From Anaeromusa acidaminophila DSM 3853 (GTDB lineage Bacteria; Bacillota; Negativicutes; Anaeromusales; Anaeromusaceae): a stretch of DNA of 64,000 bases. The stretch's first letter is position 1; each line of letters opens with the position of its first letter. The position numbers and the translations under genes are program-made. The stretch is from contig NZ_KB894596.1 in the NCBI RefSeq assembly GCF_000374545.1, positions 21,490 to 85,489 on the forward strand, written 5' to 3'. Shown here piece by piece: positions 43,552 through 51,719 of the stretch. The notes beneath the pieces are model-generated. The model did not search any database. It worked only from the letters and a program-made list of their open reading frames with translations, and had not been told where the DNA came from.

Positions 43552-44577
43552 ATGTTTAAAGAACTGTTGCAACGCGTAGTAGCCGGGGAAGATTTAAATC
43601 GTCAACAAGCGCAGGAAGCCATGCGGGCCATTATGAGCGGCGAGGTGGGAGAAACCGCATTGGCGGCTTTTCTGACGGCCTTGCGTATGAAGCAGGAAAC
43701 GCCGGAAGAAGTTACCGGTTTTGCGACGGCTATGCGCCAATTAGCGCAGCCGCTGCAGGTTGAGGGCGGTACGCTGGACACCTGCGGTACTGGGGGCGAT
43801 GGCGCAGGCACTTTCAATATATCGACGACAGTAGCCTTCGTTTTGGCTGGCGCAGGCGTAAAAGTGGCCAAACATGGCAACCGGGGTGTTTCCAGCAAGA
43901 GCGGCAGCGCCGATGTGCTGCAGGCCTTGGGAGTGGAAGTCGAATTGCCTCCGGCAGCGGTAGCTAAGTGTATAGAGGAAACCGGTATTGGCTTTTTGTT
44001 TGCGCCGCAGTTCCATATGGCGATGCGCCATGCGGCTAAGACAAGACGAGAACTTGGGTTTCGTACCGTCTTTAATCTGTTGGGGCCCTTGACCAATCCT
44101 GCCGGAGCGGAATACCAGCTGCTGGGCGTGTACCAACGTTCGCTGACGCGGGTGGTTGGTGAAGCGTTGGCGGCGCTAGGGGCTAAACGAGCGATGGTGG
44201 TGCATAGCTTAGATGGTTTGGATGAGCTTTCAACGGCGGCGCCAAACCAGGTCACCGAAGTAGTAGAAGGGAAAGTAAACTCGTATTTGCTGGATGCGGC
44301 GGATTTAGGCTTTGCTTCGGCGAAAATCGAAGATTACATCGGCGGTACGCCGGTGGAAAACGCGGTCATTACAGAAGCCATTCTGCGCGGTGAAAAAGGG
44401 CCGAAGCAGGACGTGGTGCTTCTGAACGCGGCGGCGGCGCTACTGGTGACCGGCAAAGCGGAAACGCTGCTGGAAGGCGTTGAGATGGGCCGGCGTATTT
44501 TGGAATCGGGAGCCGCCTTGGCTAAGCTGGAAGAATTGCGCCGAGTCAGTCAAAAGGTTAAGGAGCTTTCAGCATGA
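43552..44577 (+). CDS. trpD: Anthranilate phosphoribosyltransferase
   Basis: A 341-residue enzyme that adds phosphoribosyl pyrophosphate to anthranilate in tryptophan synthesis. The PRPP loop DTCGTGGDGAGTFNIST, HGNRGVSSKSGSADVLQALG and FNLLGPLTNPAG are diagnostic. AGGAGGCG precedes the ATG. First gene after the T-box; ATGA overlap with trpF. Confidence 0.95.
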   Translation: MFKELLQRVVAGEDLNRQQAQEAMRAIMSGEVGETALAAFLTALRMKQETPEEVTGFATAMRQLAQPLQVEGGTLDTCGTGGDGAGTFNISTTVAFVLAGAGVKVAKHGNRGVSSKSGSADVLQALGVEVELPPAAVAKCIEETGIGFLFAPQFHMAMRHAAKTRRELGFRTVFNLLGPLTNPAGAEYQLLGVYQRSLTRVVGEALAALGAKRAMVVHSLDGLDELSTAAPNQVTEVVEGKVNSYLLDAADLGFASAKIEDYIGGTPVENAVITEAILRGEKGPKQDVVLLNAAAALLVTGKAETLLEGVEMGRRILESGAALAKLEELRRVSQKVKELSA

Positions 44578-45293
44578 AAATCAAAATCTGCGGTTTGCGG
44601 CGTCCAGAGGAAGCGGATGTGGTTCGCGCCTGCGGCGGCGATTACCTTGGCGCTGTCTTTGCGACAAGTCCTCGACAGGTTGACGTATTGCAAGCGCAGG
44701 CTCTTTTTGCAGTAGCGGGAACGGTGGGGCGAGTCGGGGTTTTTCAAAACGCACCGCTGGCGCAGGTGCAAGAAATTGCGCAGGCTTGTCAGTTGGATTT
44801 AGTTCAACTGCATGGCGAAGAAAATGAAGTCTATGCTCGTGCGGTGGGGAGGCCGGTACTGCGCAGCGTTCCTGTAACGCCTGGCGAGGCGGTGGCGAAG
44901 GAACTGCTGCAGCGAAGCGGCTATGCCGGGCTGTTGCTGGATACCAAGCTGTCAGGACAAAGCGGCGGTACTGGAACGACATTTGACTGGAAAGATCTGC
45001 AGGCGTTGCGGCGGGAAGCAATGTCGCCGTTATGGGTGGCTGGCGGTTTGACAGCGGCCAATGTAGCAGAAGCCATTCGAATGCTGCGGCCGGACGGCGT
45101 GGACGTGTCCGGCGGCGTGGAGAGCAGCCGGGGAGTAAAGGATTGCGCGGCCATAGCGGCTTTCATTGCTGCAGCGCGTAAAGCGGAGGAGGATTATCTT
45201 GCTGAACCATATTGTGGAGAACAAGCGCCTAGTGGTGGCCGAAGCGAAACGGAAGCGTCCATTACGGCGAGAAGATATAAAAACAAAAGGTGA
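44574..45293 (+). CDS. trpF: Phosphoribosylanthranilate isomerase with overlapping C-terminal extension
   Basis: A 239-residue isomerase (PRA to CdRP). MKIKICGLRRPEEA gives the catalytic Cys; FDWKDL near residues 136-141 holds the catalytic Asp (D137), and VAGGLTAANVAEAI and GVDVSGGVESSRGVKD bind phosphate. The usual family length is about 200-210: the fold ends near FIAAARKAEED, and the remaining 30 residues are read across the start of trpC in another frame, giving a 95-base gene overlap. Loss of a former stop codon is the simple explanation. Confidence 0.9.
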   Translation: MKIKICGLRRPEEADVVRACGGDYLGAVFATSPRQVDVLQAQALFAVAGTVGRVGVFQNAPLAQVQEIAQACQLDLVQLHGEENEVYARAVGRPVLRSVPVTPGEAVAKELLQRSGYAGLLLDTKLSGQSGGTGTTFDWKDLQALRREAMSPLWVAGGLTAANVAEAIRMLRPDGVDVSGGVESSRGVKDCAAIAAFIAAARKAEEDYLAEPYCGEQAPSGGRSETEASITARRYKNKR

Positions 45294-45957
45294 TTTTCGC
45301 TTGCGTCGGGCGATTGCAGAAAGAGAGTGGTCGCTGATTGCCGAGTGCAAGCTGGCTTCACCGGCGAAGGGCCGCTTGACGGCGCGCTACAGTGTGGTGG
45401 AATTGGCGAAGCTTTATGAGAAAAACGGCGCGGCGGCTCTTTCCGTGCATACGGATGCGCATTTTTTAGGCCGTTTGGAGGACATCGCAGCGGTCAAGGC
45501 AGCCACCTCGTTGCCAGTGCTGCGTAAAGAATTCATTGTCGATGAGTATCAACTCTATGAAACCGCGTTGGCTGGAGCTGATGGCGTGCTTTTAATTGCG
45601 GCGGTACTGCAAGCGGAGGAATTGAAACGATACCAAGAGATTGCGGAAGACTTGGGGTTGGATTGTTTGGTGGAAGTGCACGGGCCCGCCGAATTGCCGG
45701 CGGCTCTGGCTGTACAGGCGCCGCTTTTGGGCATTAACAATCGGGATTTAACGACCTTTCGCACGGATGTAGAGCATACCTTTCAACTGTTGCCGCAGTG
45801 CGCTGGACAGCTGGTTATTAGTGAAAGCGGTATTAAAAACGGCGAGGATGCCCGGCGATTACGCCAAGCCGGCGTAAAAGGAATTTTAGTGGGCGAGGGT
45901 TTAGTGGTGGCGGACGATGTGGCTGCGATGACTCGAGAAATGGCTTTGATGGAATAA
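45199..45957 (+). CDS. trpC: Indole-3-glycerol-phosphate synthase
   Basis: A 252-residue barrel enzyme closing the indole ring from CdRP. ECKLASPAKG (catalytic Lys region; usual ECKRASPSKG), LRKEFIVDEYQLYE, LLGINNRDLTTF and ISESGIKNGEDA are diagnostic. Start TTG at 45199 is chosen because GGAGGAGGA ends 5 bases before and LNHIVENKR is the usual N terminus; this puts the start inside trpF. Confidence 0.92.
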   Translation: MLNHIVENKRLVVAEAKRKRPLRREDIKTKGDFRLRRAIAEREWSLIAECKLASPAKGRLTARYSVVELAKLYEKNGAAALSVHTDAHFLGRLEDIAAVKAATSLPVLRKEFIVDEYQLYETALAGADGVLLIAAVLQAEELKRYQEIAEDLGLDCLVEVHGPAELPAALAVQAPLLGINNRDLTTFRTDVEHTFQLLPQCAGQLVISESGIKNGEDARRLRQAGVKGILVGEGLVVADDVAAMTREMALME

Positions 45958-46001
45958 GAGCCTTGCCGCGAGGGCGGATGGCTGGATAGGATGGATGTGC
46001 G

Positions 46002-47468
46002 ATGAATAAGATGATGAGCGAGGCGGAGTTTTGCGAGCTGGCCGGACAGTATGATTACGTGCCGGTGCATGTATTGCTGCCGGGGGACCGGGAAACGCCG
46101 ATCTCTTTATATGAAAAATTGGTTGGCGACGGCCAAGGCTTCTTGCTGGAAAGCGCAGAAGCCAACCGTACCTTCGGACGGTATTCCTTTTTAGGATTTC
46201 ATCCGGAATGGCGCTTGACAGGCCGAGCCAAGGAAACGGTGGTGGAGACGCAGCAGGGCGAAGAGATTCTTGCCTTGCCGCCTCTGGAGGCGCTGCGCGA
46301 AGTTCTAGGACGCTGCCGTGTACCCGATATTGCAGGACTTCCTCCGTTGCGGGGCGGCTTTGTCGGCTATCTAGCCTTTGAAGGCGTAACAACTTGGGAA
46401 CGGGTACGGGGGATGAACGTGCCTGACGATATGGTGCTGCTGGAAGCCTTCTTTTGTCGCGATATGGCAGTGCTGGATCATTTAACTCATTCGGTGGCTT
46501 TGATTACCTGGAGCCGCGGCGGCAGCGAACTGGCAGCGGCTTATGAACAGGCTTGCTCGCGCCTGGAGACCATGCAGGCGGCCCTGAATGCGCCCGGAAA
46601 AGAGTTGCAGCAGACTTTGCCCGGTGTAGCGCTGACGCGCGAAGCCAAGGCGGAAACCTTTCTGGAAGGAGTGCGCAAGGTCAAGGAGCATATAGTCGCT
46701 GGCGATACCTTTCAGACGGTGTTATCCTTGCCGTTTCACCGGCCGCAGCGCTGTCATCCCTTTCAGTTGTATCGCCGCTTGCGGCGAGTGAATCCTTCGC
46801 CGTACATGTTTTATCTGCAGTTTGGCCGTAAACAGCTGGTAGGCGCTTCACCGGAGATGCTGGTGCGAGTGGAAGATGACATGGTGAGTACCTATCCGAT
46901 TGCAGGTACAAGACGCCGCGGTGCAGACCGGAGGGAAGATGCGGCGCTGGAAGCGGAGCTTGTGGCCGATCCCAAAGAGCGGGCGGAACACGCCATGCTA
47001 GTTGATTTGGGGCGTAATGATCTAGGACGCGTAAGTATGCCGGGAACGGTAGAAGTGACGCGGATGATGCAAGTGGAATACTTTTCCCATGTTATGCACA
47101 TGGTGTCGGAAGTGCAAGGCAAACTGGCGGCGGATAAAGACGCCATTGCGGCTCTGCAGGCTTGTTTTCCTGCTGGTACGGTCAGCGGTGCGCCGAAGGT
47201 GCGGGCTATGGAGATCATTGCTGAGCTGGAAGACGAGCCGCGCGGCGTTTACGCTGGGGCGGTAGGATATTTTGACTTCCGCGGTTCCATGGATACTTGC
47301 ATTGCCATTCGCACCATGGTAGTGGAGGCTGGCATTGTAACGGTGCGGGCTGGTGCAGGTCTTGTAGCCGATTCGACGCCGGAAGGCGAGCTGGAAGAAG
47401 TGCGGCATAAGGCGGAAGCCTTACTGCGGGTGTTAAGGGAGGTAGAGCGCGATGTGGACGCTGATTGA
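46002..47468 (+). CDS. trpE: Anthranilate synthase component I
   Basis: A 488-residue chorismate-utilising subunit making anthranilate from chorismate with ammonia from TrpG. The C-terminal domain shows GDTFQTVLSLPFHR, YPIAGTRRRG, GTVSGAPKVRAMEII and the end DSTPEGELEEVRHKAEA; an LLESAEANRTFGRYSF segment in the N-terminal domain fits the Trp feedback site. ATG at 46002 follows GGATGGA. Overlaps trpG by 17 bases. Confidence 0.93.
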   Translation: MNKMMSEAEFCELAGQYDYVPVHVLLPGDRETPISLYEKLVGDGQGFLLESAEANRTFGRYSFLGFHPEWRLTGRAKETVVETQQGEEILALPPLEALREVLGRCRVPDIAGLPPLRGGFVGYLAFEGVTTWERVRGMNVPDDMVLLEAFFCRDMAVLDHLTHSVALITWSRGGSELAAAYEQACSRLETMQAALNAPGKELQQTLPGVALTREAKAETFLEGVRKVKEHIVAGDTFQTVLSLPFHRPQRCHPFQLYRRLRRVNPSPYMFYLQFGRKQLVGASPEMLVRVEDDMVSTYPIAGTRRRGADRREDAALEAELVADPKERAEHAMLVDLGRNDLGRVSMPGTVEVTRMMQVEYFSHVMHMVSEVQGKLAADKDAIAALQACFPAGTVSGAPKVRAMEIIAELEDEPRGVYAGAVGYFDFRGSMDTCIAIRTMVVEAGIVTVRAGAGLVADSTPEGELEEVRHKAEALLRVLREVERDVDAD

Positions 47469-48060
47469 TAACTATGATTCCTTTACGTACAATCTGTACC
47501 AGGCGCTGTGTAAATTGGGCGCTGAGGTGCGGGTAGTGCGCAATGATGTAATGACGGCCGCTCAGGCTGGCGCGGGCAGCGAGGGAATTATTCTTTCTCC
47601 TGGCCCGGGCACCCCGGCGGATGCCGGCATCTGCGCGGAAGCGGTGCGGCTTTTTGCAGGAAAGCTGCCGATCTTGGGCGTATGCTTGGGGCATCAGACC
47701 ATTGGAGAGGTATTTGGCGCTAAAGTAGTGAGGGCTCCGCAGCCCATTCACGGTAAGGTCAGTAAAATCCGGCATAAAGCGAAAGGGATATTCGCCGGTA
47801 TGCCCCAAGGCCTAGAAGTAGGACGCTATCATTCGTTAGTGCTGGAAGCCTCGTCCATACCGGATTGCCTGGAAGTGACGGCCACGACGGAAGACGGGCT
47901 GGTCATGGCGGTGCAGCATAAAAACTATGCGATTACAGGCATTCAGTTTCATCCGGAATCCATTTTGACGCCGCAAGGGGAAGCCTTATTGCAAAAGTTT
48001 TTAGAAAATCACGGTACATTACGGAATGTAGCTGCCGAAAAAGAGCAGCAAGTAGGATAG
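47452..48060 (+). CDS. trpG: Anthranilate/aminodeoxychorismate synthase glutamine amidotransferase
   Basis: A 202-residue class I glutamine amidotransferase that feeds ammonia to TrpE. The nucleophile is C78 in [14 protein letters not shown]; the His/Glu of the triad are in [24 protein letters not shown] begins it and [12 protein letters not shown] is typical. It may also serve folate synthesis (PabA role), as often in Bacillota. GGGAGG precedes the ATG inside trpE. Confidence 0.93.
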   Translation: MWTLIDNYDSFTYNLYQALCKLGAEVRVVRNDVMTAAQAGAGSEGIILSPGPGTPADAGICAEAVRLFAGKLPILGVCLGHQTIGEVFGAKVVRAPQPIHGKVSKIRHKAKGIFAGMPQGLEVGRYHSLVLEASSIPDCLEVTATTEDGLVMAVQHKNYAITGIQFHPESILTPQGEALLQKFLENHGTLRNVAAEKEQQVG

Positions 48061-48073
48061 GGGAGGAAACGCC

Positions 48074-48901
48074 ATGCTGATGCAAAGAAAAGCAGGACAA
48101 CTAACAACCATCGTGCGCGTAGGAAACGCTCGAATCGGCGGCGCTCAGCCGGCGGTTATGGCCGGGCCTTGCGCGGTGGAATCTAGAGAGCAACTGCTGG
48201 CTGCGGCTCGTTTAGTCAAGGCAGGCGGGGCGCAGATGCTGCGCGGCGGCGCCTTTAAGCCGCGCACATCTCCGTACGCTTTTCAAGGGTTAGAAGAACA
48301 AGGGCTGCGGTTACTGGCGGAAGCCAGAGAAGAAACCGGCTTAGCAGTAGTCACGGAAGTTATGGAGGCGGCGGCAGTGCCTCTTGTGGCTTCCTATGCA
48401 GACATGCTGCAGGTAGGGGCGCGCAATATGCAGAACTTTGCCCTCTTAAAGACGCTGGGCAAAGCCGGTAAGCCGGTCCTGCTGAAACGAGGGTTGTCGG
48501 CAACCATTGAGGAATGGCTATGTGCGGCGGAATATATTCTAGAAGCCGGCAACAATCAAGTCGTACTTTGCGAGCGGGGCATCCGCACCTTTGAGACGCA
48601 CACGCGCAATACCCTGGACTTGGGAGCGGTGGCGGCTGTGAAGGGACTGAGCCACCTGCCTGTGATTGTCGATCCCAGTCACGGAACCGGGCGGCGGGAA
48701 CTTGTGCATTCTATGACGCTGGCGGCCCTGGCAGCCGGAGCGGATGGCGCGCTGATTGAGGTCCATCCTTGTCCGGAAGAGGCCCTGTGCGACGGGCCGC
48801 AGTCGTTGCCGCCCATGGAGTATTTGGAACTGATGGATGATGTGCGCTTTTTCGGCAGGCTGCATAAGCGCGGCCGCCGCGGCTTGGAAAAGGCCGTATA
48901 G
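48074..48901 (+). CDS. aroF: 3-deoxy-7-phosphoheptulonate synthase (type I beta)
   Basis: A 275-residue DAHP synthase, first step of the shikimate path, joining erythrose-4-phosphate and [52 protein letters not shown] and [11 protein letters not shown] are diagnostic of the beta (KDO8PS-like) class. No ACT or chorismate mutase domain, so feedback is likely by the operon's T-box only. It closes the trp unit, linking Trp starvation to precursor supply. Confidence 0.92.
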   Translation: MLMQRKAGQLTTIVRVGNARIGGAQPAVMAGPCAVESREQLLAAARLVKAGGAQMLRGGAFKPRTSPYAFQGLEEQGLRLLAEAREETGLAVVTEVMEAAAVPLVASYADMLQVGARNMQNFALLKTLGKAGKPVLLKRGLSATIEEWLCAAEYILEAGNNQVVLCERGIRTFETHTRNTLDLGAVAAVKGLSHLPVIVDPSHGTGRRELVHSMTLAALAAGADGALIEVHPCPEEALCDGPQSLPPMEYLELMDDVRFFGRLHKRGRRGLEKAV

Positions 48902-48917
48902 CAGATTTTTATGTTGC

Positions 48918-49093
48918 GGCAGCTGCCAGGTTTTTGCGACACGATTTCCGCACGACTCGCAAAAATAGGAGTCGACGGCAGTTCCGCGAACTCGCTGGCG
49001 CTCAGGCATACGGAACTGTTCTCCGGCGTCTCCTGTTTTTGCGTCCGGAGGACCGTCTTGCTCCAAAAAAGTCGCAAAACACCGGCGGCTGCC
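48918..49093. repeat. Large nested palindrome (possible MITE or structured RNA)
   Basis: Three nested arm pairs: 48918-48940 with 49071-49093 (19 of 23 match), 48959-48971 with 49030-49042 (12 of 13), 48979-48986 with 49011-49018 (perfect CAGTTCCG/CGGAACTG). The 176-base unit can fold into one long imperfect hairpin. It fills half of the 362-bp gap between aroF and sfsA; no coding sense was seen. The rest of the gap holds only the terminator at 49178. Confidence 0.7.
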
Positions 49094-49177
49094 ATAACTC
49101 ATTTCGTACCCTCGCTCTACTCTCTTTACTCCAGTTTAATATCCGTAACCCTCTGTGCTCCGTTCCCATAAAAACCT

Positions 49178-49202
49178 AAACCGCGCAAGCGGTTTTTTCT
49201 TT
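49178..49202 (+). terminator. Terminator between aroF and sfsA
   Basis: AAACCGC-GCAA-GCGGTTT (49178-49195) with TTTCTTTT tail. Confidence 0.8.
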
Positions 49203-49263
49203 TGGCGGCAAGAAAAGTAAGGTACAATATAGAGGAAGTTGATTAATACAGGAGCCAAAGAAA

Positions 49264-50415
49264 ATGAATGCACTTTCTTTTTTTGCACCGACCAAGCAAG
49301 GGGTGTTTTTGCGTCGCCCTAACCGTTTTGTAGCGGAATGTTTGCTGGATGGCAAGACGGTGCGCGCGCACATGCCCAACCCGGGGCGCATGCGGGAATT
49401 GCTGTTTCCTGGCGTGACCATGTGGCTGGCAGAAGGAAACGAAGCGAAACGCGCGACCGCTTATTCGGTAGTGGCGGTAGAGCGGGACAATCAGCCGGTG
49501 GTTTTGGAGACGCTGGCTTCTAATCGGATCGCTCGGGAATTGTTGACGCGTCGGGCTGTTCCTGGATGGGAAGACTGGCAGGTAACAGCGGCGGAAGTTC
49601 GGGAAGGAAATCATCGCTTTGATTTTCTGCTAGAAAATAGCAAGAAGGAAACCATGCTGTTGGAAGTAAAATCCTGCACTCTTTTTGGAGAAACCGGAGC
49701 CATGTTTCCCGATGCAGTGACGGCTCGAGGCAGCAGCCATGTACGGACGTTAACCGAGTTGGCTCAAAATGGACAGCGCTGCGGAGTGTTGTTTATTGTC
49801 CATGCTGCGCAGGCGCAATGGTTTTTGCCGGAATACCATACAGATCCTGATTTTGCCGCGGCCCTGGCGGCAGCAAGGCCGTACGTAGATATTCGCGCTA
49901 TGAGTATTTCATGGAAGCCGGGGTTTATTCTAGGCGATGCGAAAAAATTGGATATCCCTTGGAATGTATATGAGCGGGAAGGCGCTGATGGCGGCGTATA
50001 TATGGCTTTTTTAGAAGTACTTGCCGATTGCAGGCTGCAAATTGGCTCTTTGGGAGAGCGTGAGTTTCGGGCGGGTCATTATGTATATGTCGGCTCTGCG
50101 GCGAGAGGCTTGGAGGCTCGCATTGCCAGACATGGGCGGCTGCGCAAAAAGATGCATTGGCATTTTGATTATTTGAGGCAAGCCGCGGTCTGGAAAGGGG
50201 CGCTGCCCATTCGTACTCAAGAGAAGCTGGAATGTTCTTTAGCCAAAGCGGTGCATGAGCTAGCGTCAGGAGAAGTTGCCGGTTTTGGCTCTTCAGACTG
50301 TCATTGCGGGAGTCATTTGTTTTATTTTGAGCAAGAACCGCAGAAACAAAAAAGTTTTCAAGATCTATTTCAGCGGTTTCGCATAGATCGGCTGCAGGGG
50401 ATTCTAAAAAAATGA
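49264..50415 (+). CDS. sfsA: SfsA nuclease fused to a DUF123 (GIY-YIG-like) domain
   Basis: A 383-residue fusion. Residues 1-235 are SfsA: RRPNRFVAECLLDGKTVRAHMPNPGRMRELL, HRFDFLLE and MLLEVKSCTLF (nuclease-type acidic/Lys core), MFPDAVTARGSSHV. SfsA alone is about 235 residues, an (in vitro) DNA/RNA nuclease once named for sugar fermentation. Residues 244-357 match DUF123: GHYVYVGSAARGLEARIARH, HWHFDYLR, GFGSSDCHCGSHLFYF; this domain resembles GIY-YIG nucleases and is found fused to other nucleases. Two nuclease-like domains in one chain suggest a nucleic-acid processing role (inference). AGGAG precedes the ATG. Confidence 0.88.
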   Translation: MNALSFFAPTKQGVFLRRPNRFVAECLLDGKTVRAHMPNPGRMRELLFPGVTMWLAEGNEAKRATAYSVVAVERDNQPVVLETLASNRIARELLTRRAVPGWEDWQVTAAEVREGNHRFDFLLENSKKETMLLEVKSCTLFGETGAMFPDAVTARGSSHVRTLTELAQNGQRCGVLFIVHAAQAQWFLPEYHTDPDFAAALAAARPYVDIRAMSISWKPGFILGDAKKLDIPWNVYEREGADGGVYMAFLEVLADCRLQIGSLGEREFRAGHYVYVGSAARGLEARIARHGRLRKKMHWHFDYLRQAAVWKGALPIRTQEKLECSLAKAVHELASGEVAGFGSSDCHCGSHLFYFEQEPQKQKSFQDLFQRFRIDRLQGILKK

Positions 50416-50543
50416 AGCAAGAATGTTCGATTCTTACTTGAGTTGCAGCTCATCCTTTGCTACTATGATATATATGGATTATTTTGGAGAAGTTGGTCGT
50501 CCTTCGTCCCCCGGGGCGAATGATGCCGGAATGGGGGAAGGAT

Positions 50544-51590
50544 ATGATCGGTTTTGACGAAACAATGCTGAACTTCGCAAAAATAAAGGTGGCTGGCGTC
50601 GGAGGCGGCGGCAGCAATGCAGTTAACCGCATGATGGATATGGGGTTGTCTGCCGACTTTATTGTGATGAATACAGATGCGCAGGCGGTGCAATCTTCGC
50701 CTGCCAATCAGCGTTTACAGCTTGGAGATAAGGTGACTAAAGGACTTGGCGCGGGCGCTAATCCAGGCGTTGGCGAACAGGCTGCATTAGAAAGCAGGGC
50801 GGATATTCTTAAAGCGCTGGATGGCGCCGATATGGTTTTTGTTACGGCCGGCATGGGCGGCGGTACGGGAACAGGGGCAGCGCCGATCGTTGCTCAATGC
50901 GCCAGAGAAGTAGGCGCCTTGACTGTAGGTGTAGTAACCTATCCGTTTTCTTTTGAAGGAAAACGGCGCATGGTTAAAGCGGAACAGGGCGTAGCGAAAC
51001 TGCGTGAACATGTAGATACGCTGATCACCATTTCGAATGATCGCTTGTTGAAAATTGCTTCGCGCCAAACCAGTTTACTGGATGCATTCTGCATGGCTGA
51101 TGACGTTCTGAAACAAGGCGTGCATAGCATCGCTGGGTTGATTTCCAAGCCGGCGATGATCAACTTGGACTTTGCCGACGTGCAGTCGGTCATGTCTTCT
51201 TCCGGTCAGGCTTTTATGGGTATTGGCATGGGCAAAGGCGAGGACCGGGCGATGGATGCTATGCAAAAAGCAATGCATAGCCCTCTTTTAGGCATTTCTG
51301 TCGAAGGCGCAAGAGCTGTATTGGTTAATGTGACCGGCAGTCAGGATATGAGCTTGCTCGAAGTGAATGAAGCAGTGGGCTTGTTGACGGATGCCGTAGA
51401 CGAAGACGCTAATATTATTTTTGGCGCTGATATTGATGAGACGATGGGCGATGATGTGCGAATTACAATTATTGCTACTCGTTTTGGGCAGGAACCAGGG
51501 GCGGCTGCCTCGGTAAAAGCGCCTGAAGCAAAAACGGACTTTAGTTTGTCAGGAGGAATGGAAATTCCTCAATTTATGCGCCGCGGTTAA
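50544..51590 (+). CDS. ftsZ: Cell division protein FtsZ
   Basis: A 348-residue tubulin-like GTPase forming the division ring. [13 protein letters not shown] at the start, the GTP loop [13 protein letters not shown], the T7 loop NLDFADVQ for hydrolysis, and a C-terminal peptide EIPQFMRRG for FtsA/SepF/ZipA-type partners after a very short linker. ATG at 50544 follows GGGGGAAGGA; 20 upstream in-frame codons look non-coding. It stands alone, not in a division cluster, so it may be the sole copy or a second one. Confidence 0.92.
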   Translation: MIGFDETMLNFAKIKVAGVGGGGSNAVNRMMDMGLSADFIVMNTDAQAVQSSPANQRLQLGDKVTKGLGAGANPGVGEQAALESRADILKALDGADMVFVTAGMGGGTGTGAAPIVAQCAREVGALTVGVVTYPFSFEGKRRMVKAEQGVAKLREHVDTLITISNDRLLKIASRQTSLLDAFCMADDVLKQGVHSIAGLISKPAMINLDFADVQSVMSSSGQAFMGIGMGKGEDRAMDAMQKAMHSPLLGISVEGARAVLVNVTGSQDMSLLEVNEAVGLLTDAVDEDANIIFGADIDETMGDDVRITIIATRFGQEPGAAASVKAPEAKTDFSLSGGMEIPQFMRRG

Positions 51591-51608
51591 ACCAATTGTA
51601 AGAGAATA

Positions 51609-51646
51609 AAAAGGTCTCCAAGACATGTCGTCTTGGAGACCTTTTA
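51609..51646. terminator. Terminator between ftsZ and the GGDEF sensor
   Basis: Perfect 16-bp stem (51609-51624 with 51630-51645); flanking A and T runs serve both convergent genes. Confidence 0.88.
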
Positions 51647-51719
51647 CGTTAGGGCCGTAGTGGGTTTTTCATAGTTAGGACTCGGCTGGTTTGTTTCTTC
51701 GCTTTTTTGCGAGGTTCCT

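Noticed and set aside
48911..49171. Open frames across the nested palindrome on both strands
   Set aside because: They lack ribosome sites, are rich in Cys/Arg/Ser as expected from structured DNA, and follow the hairpin arms rather than a protein family.
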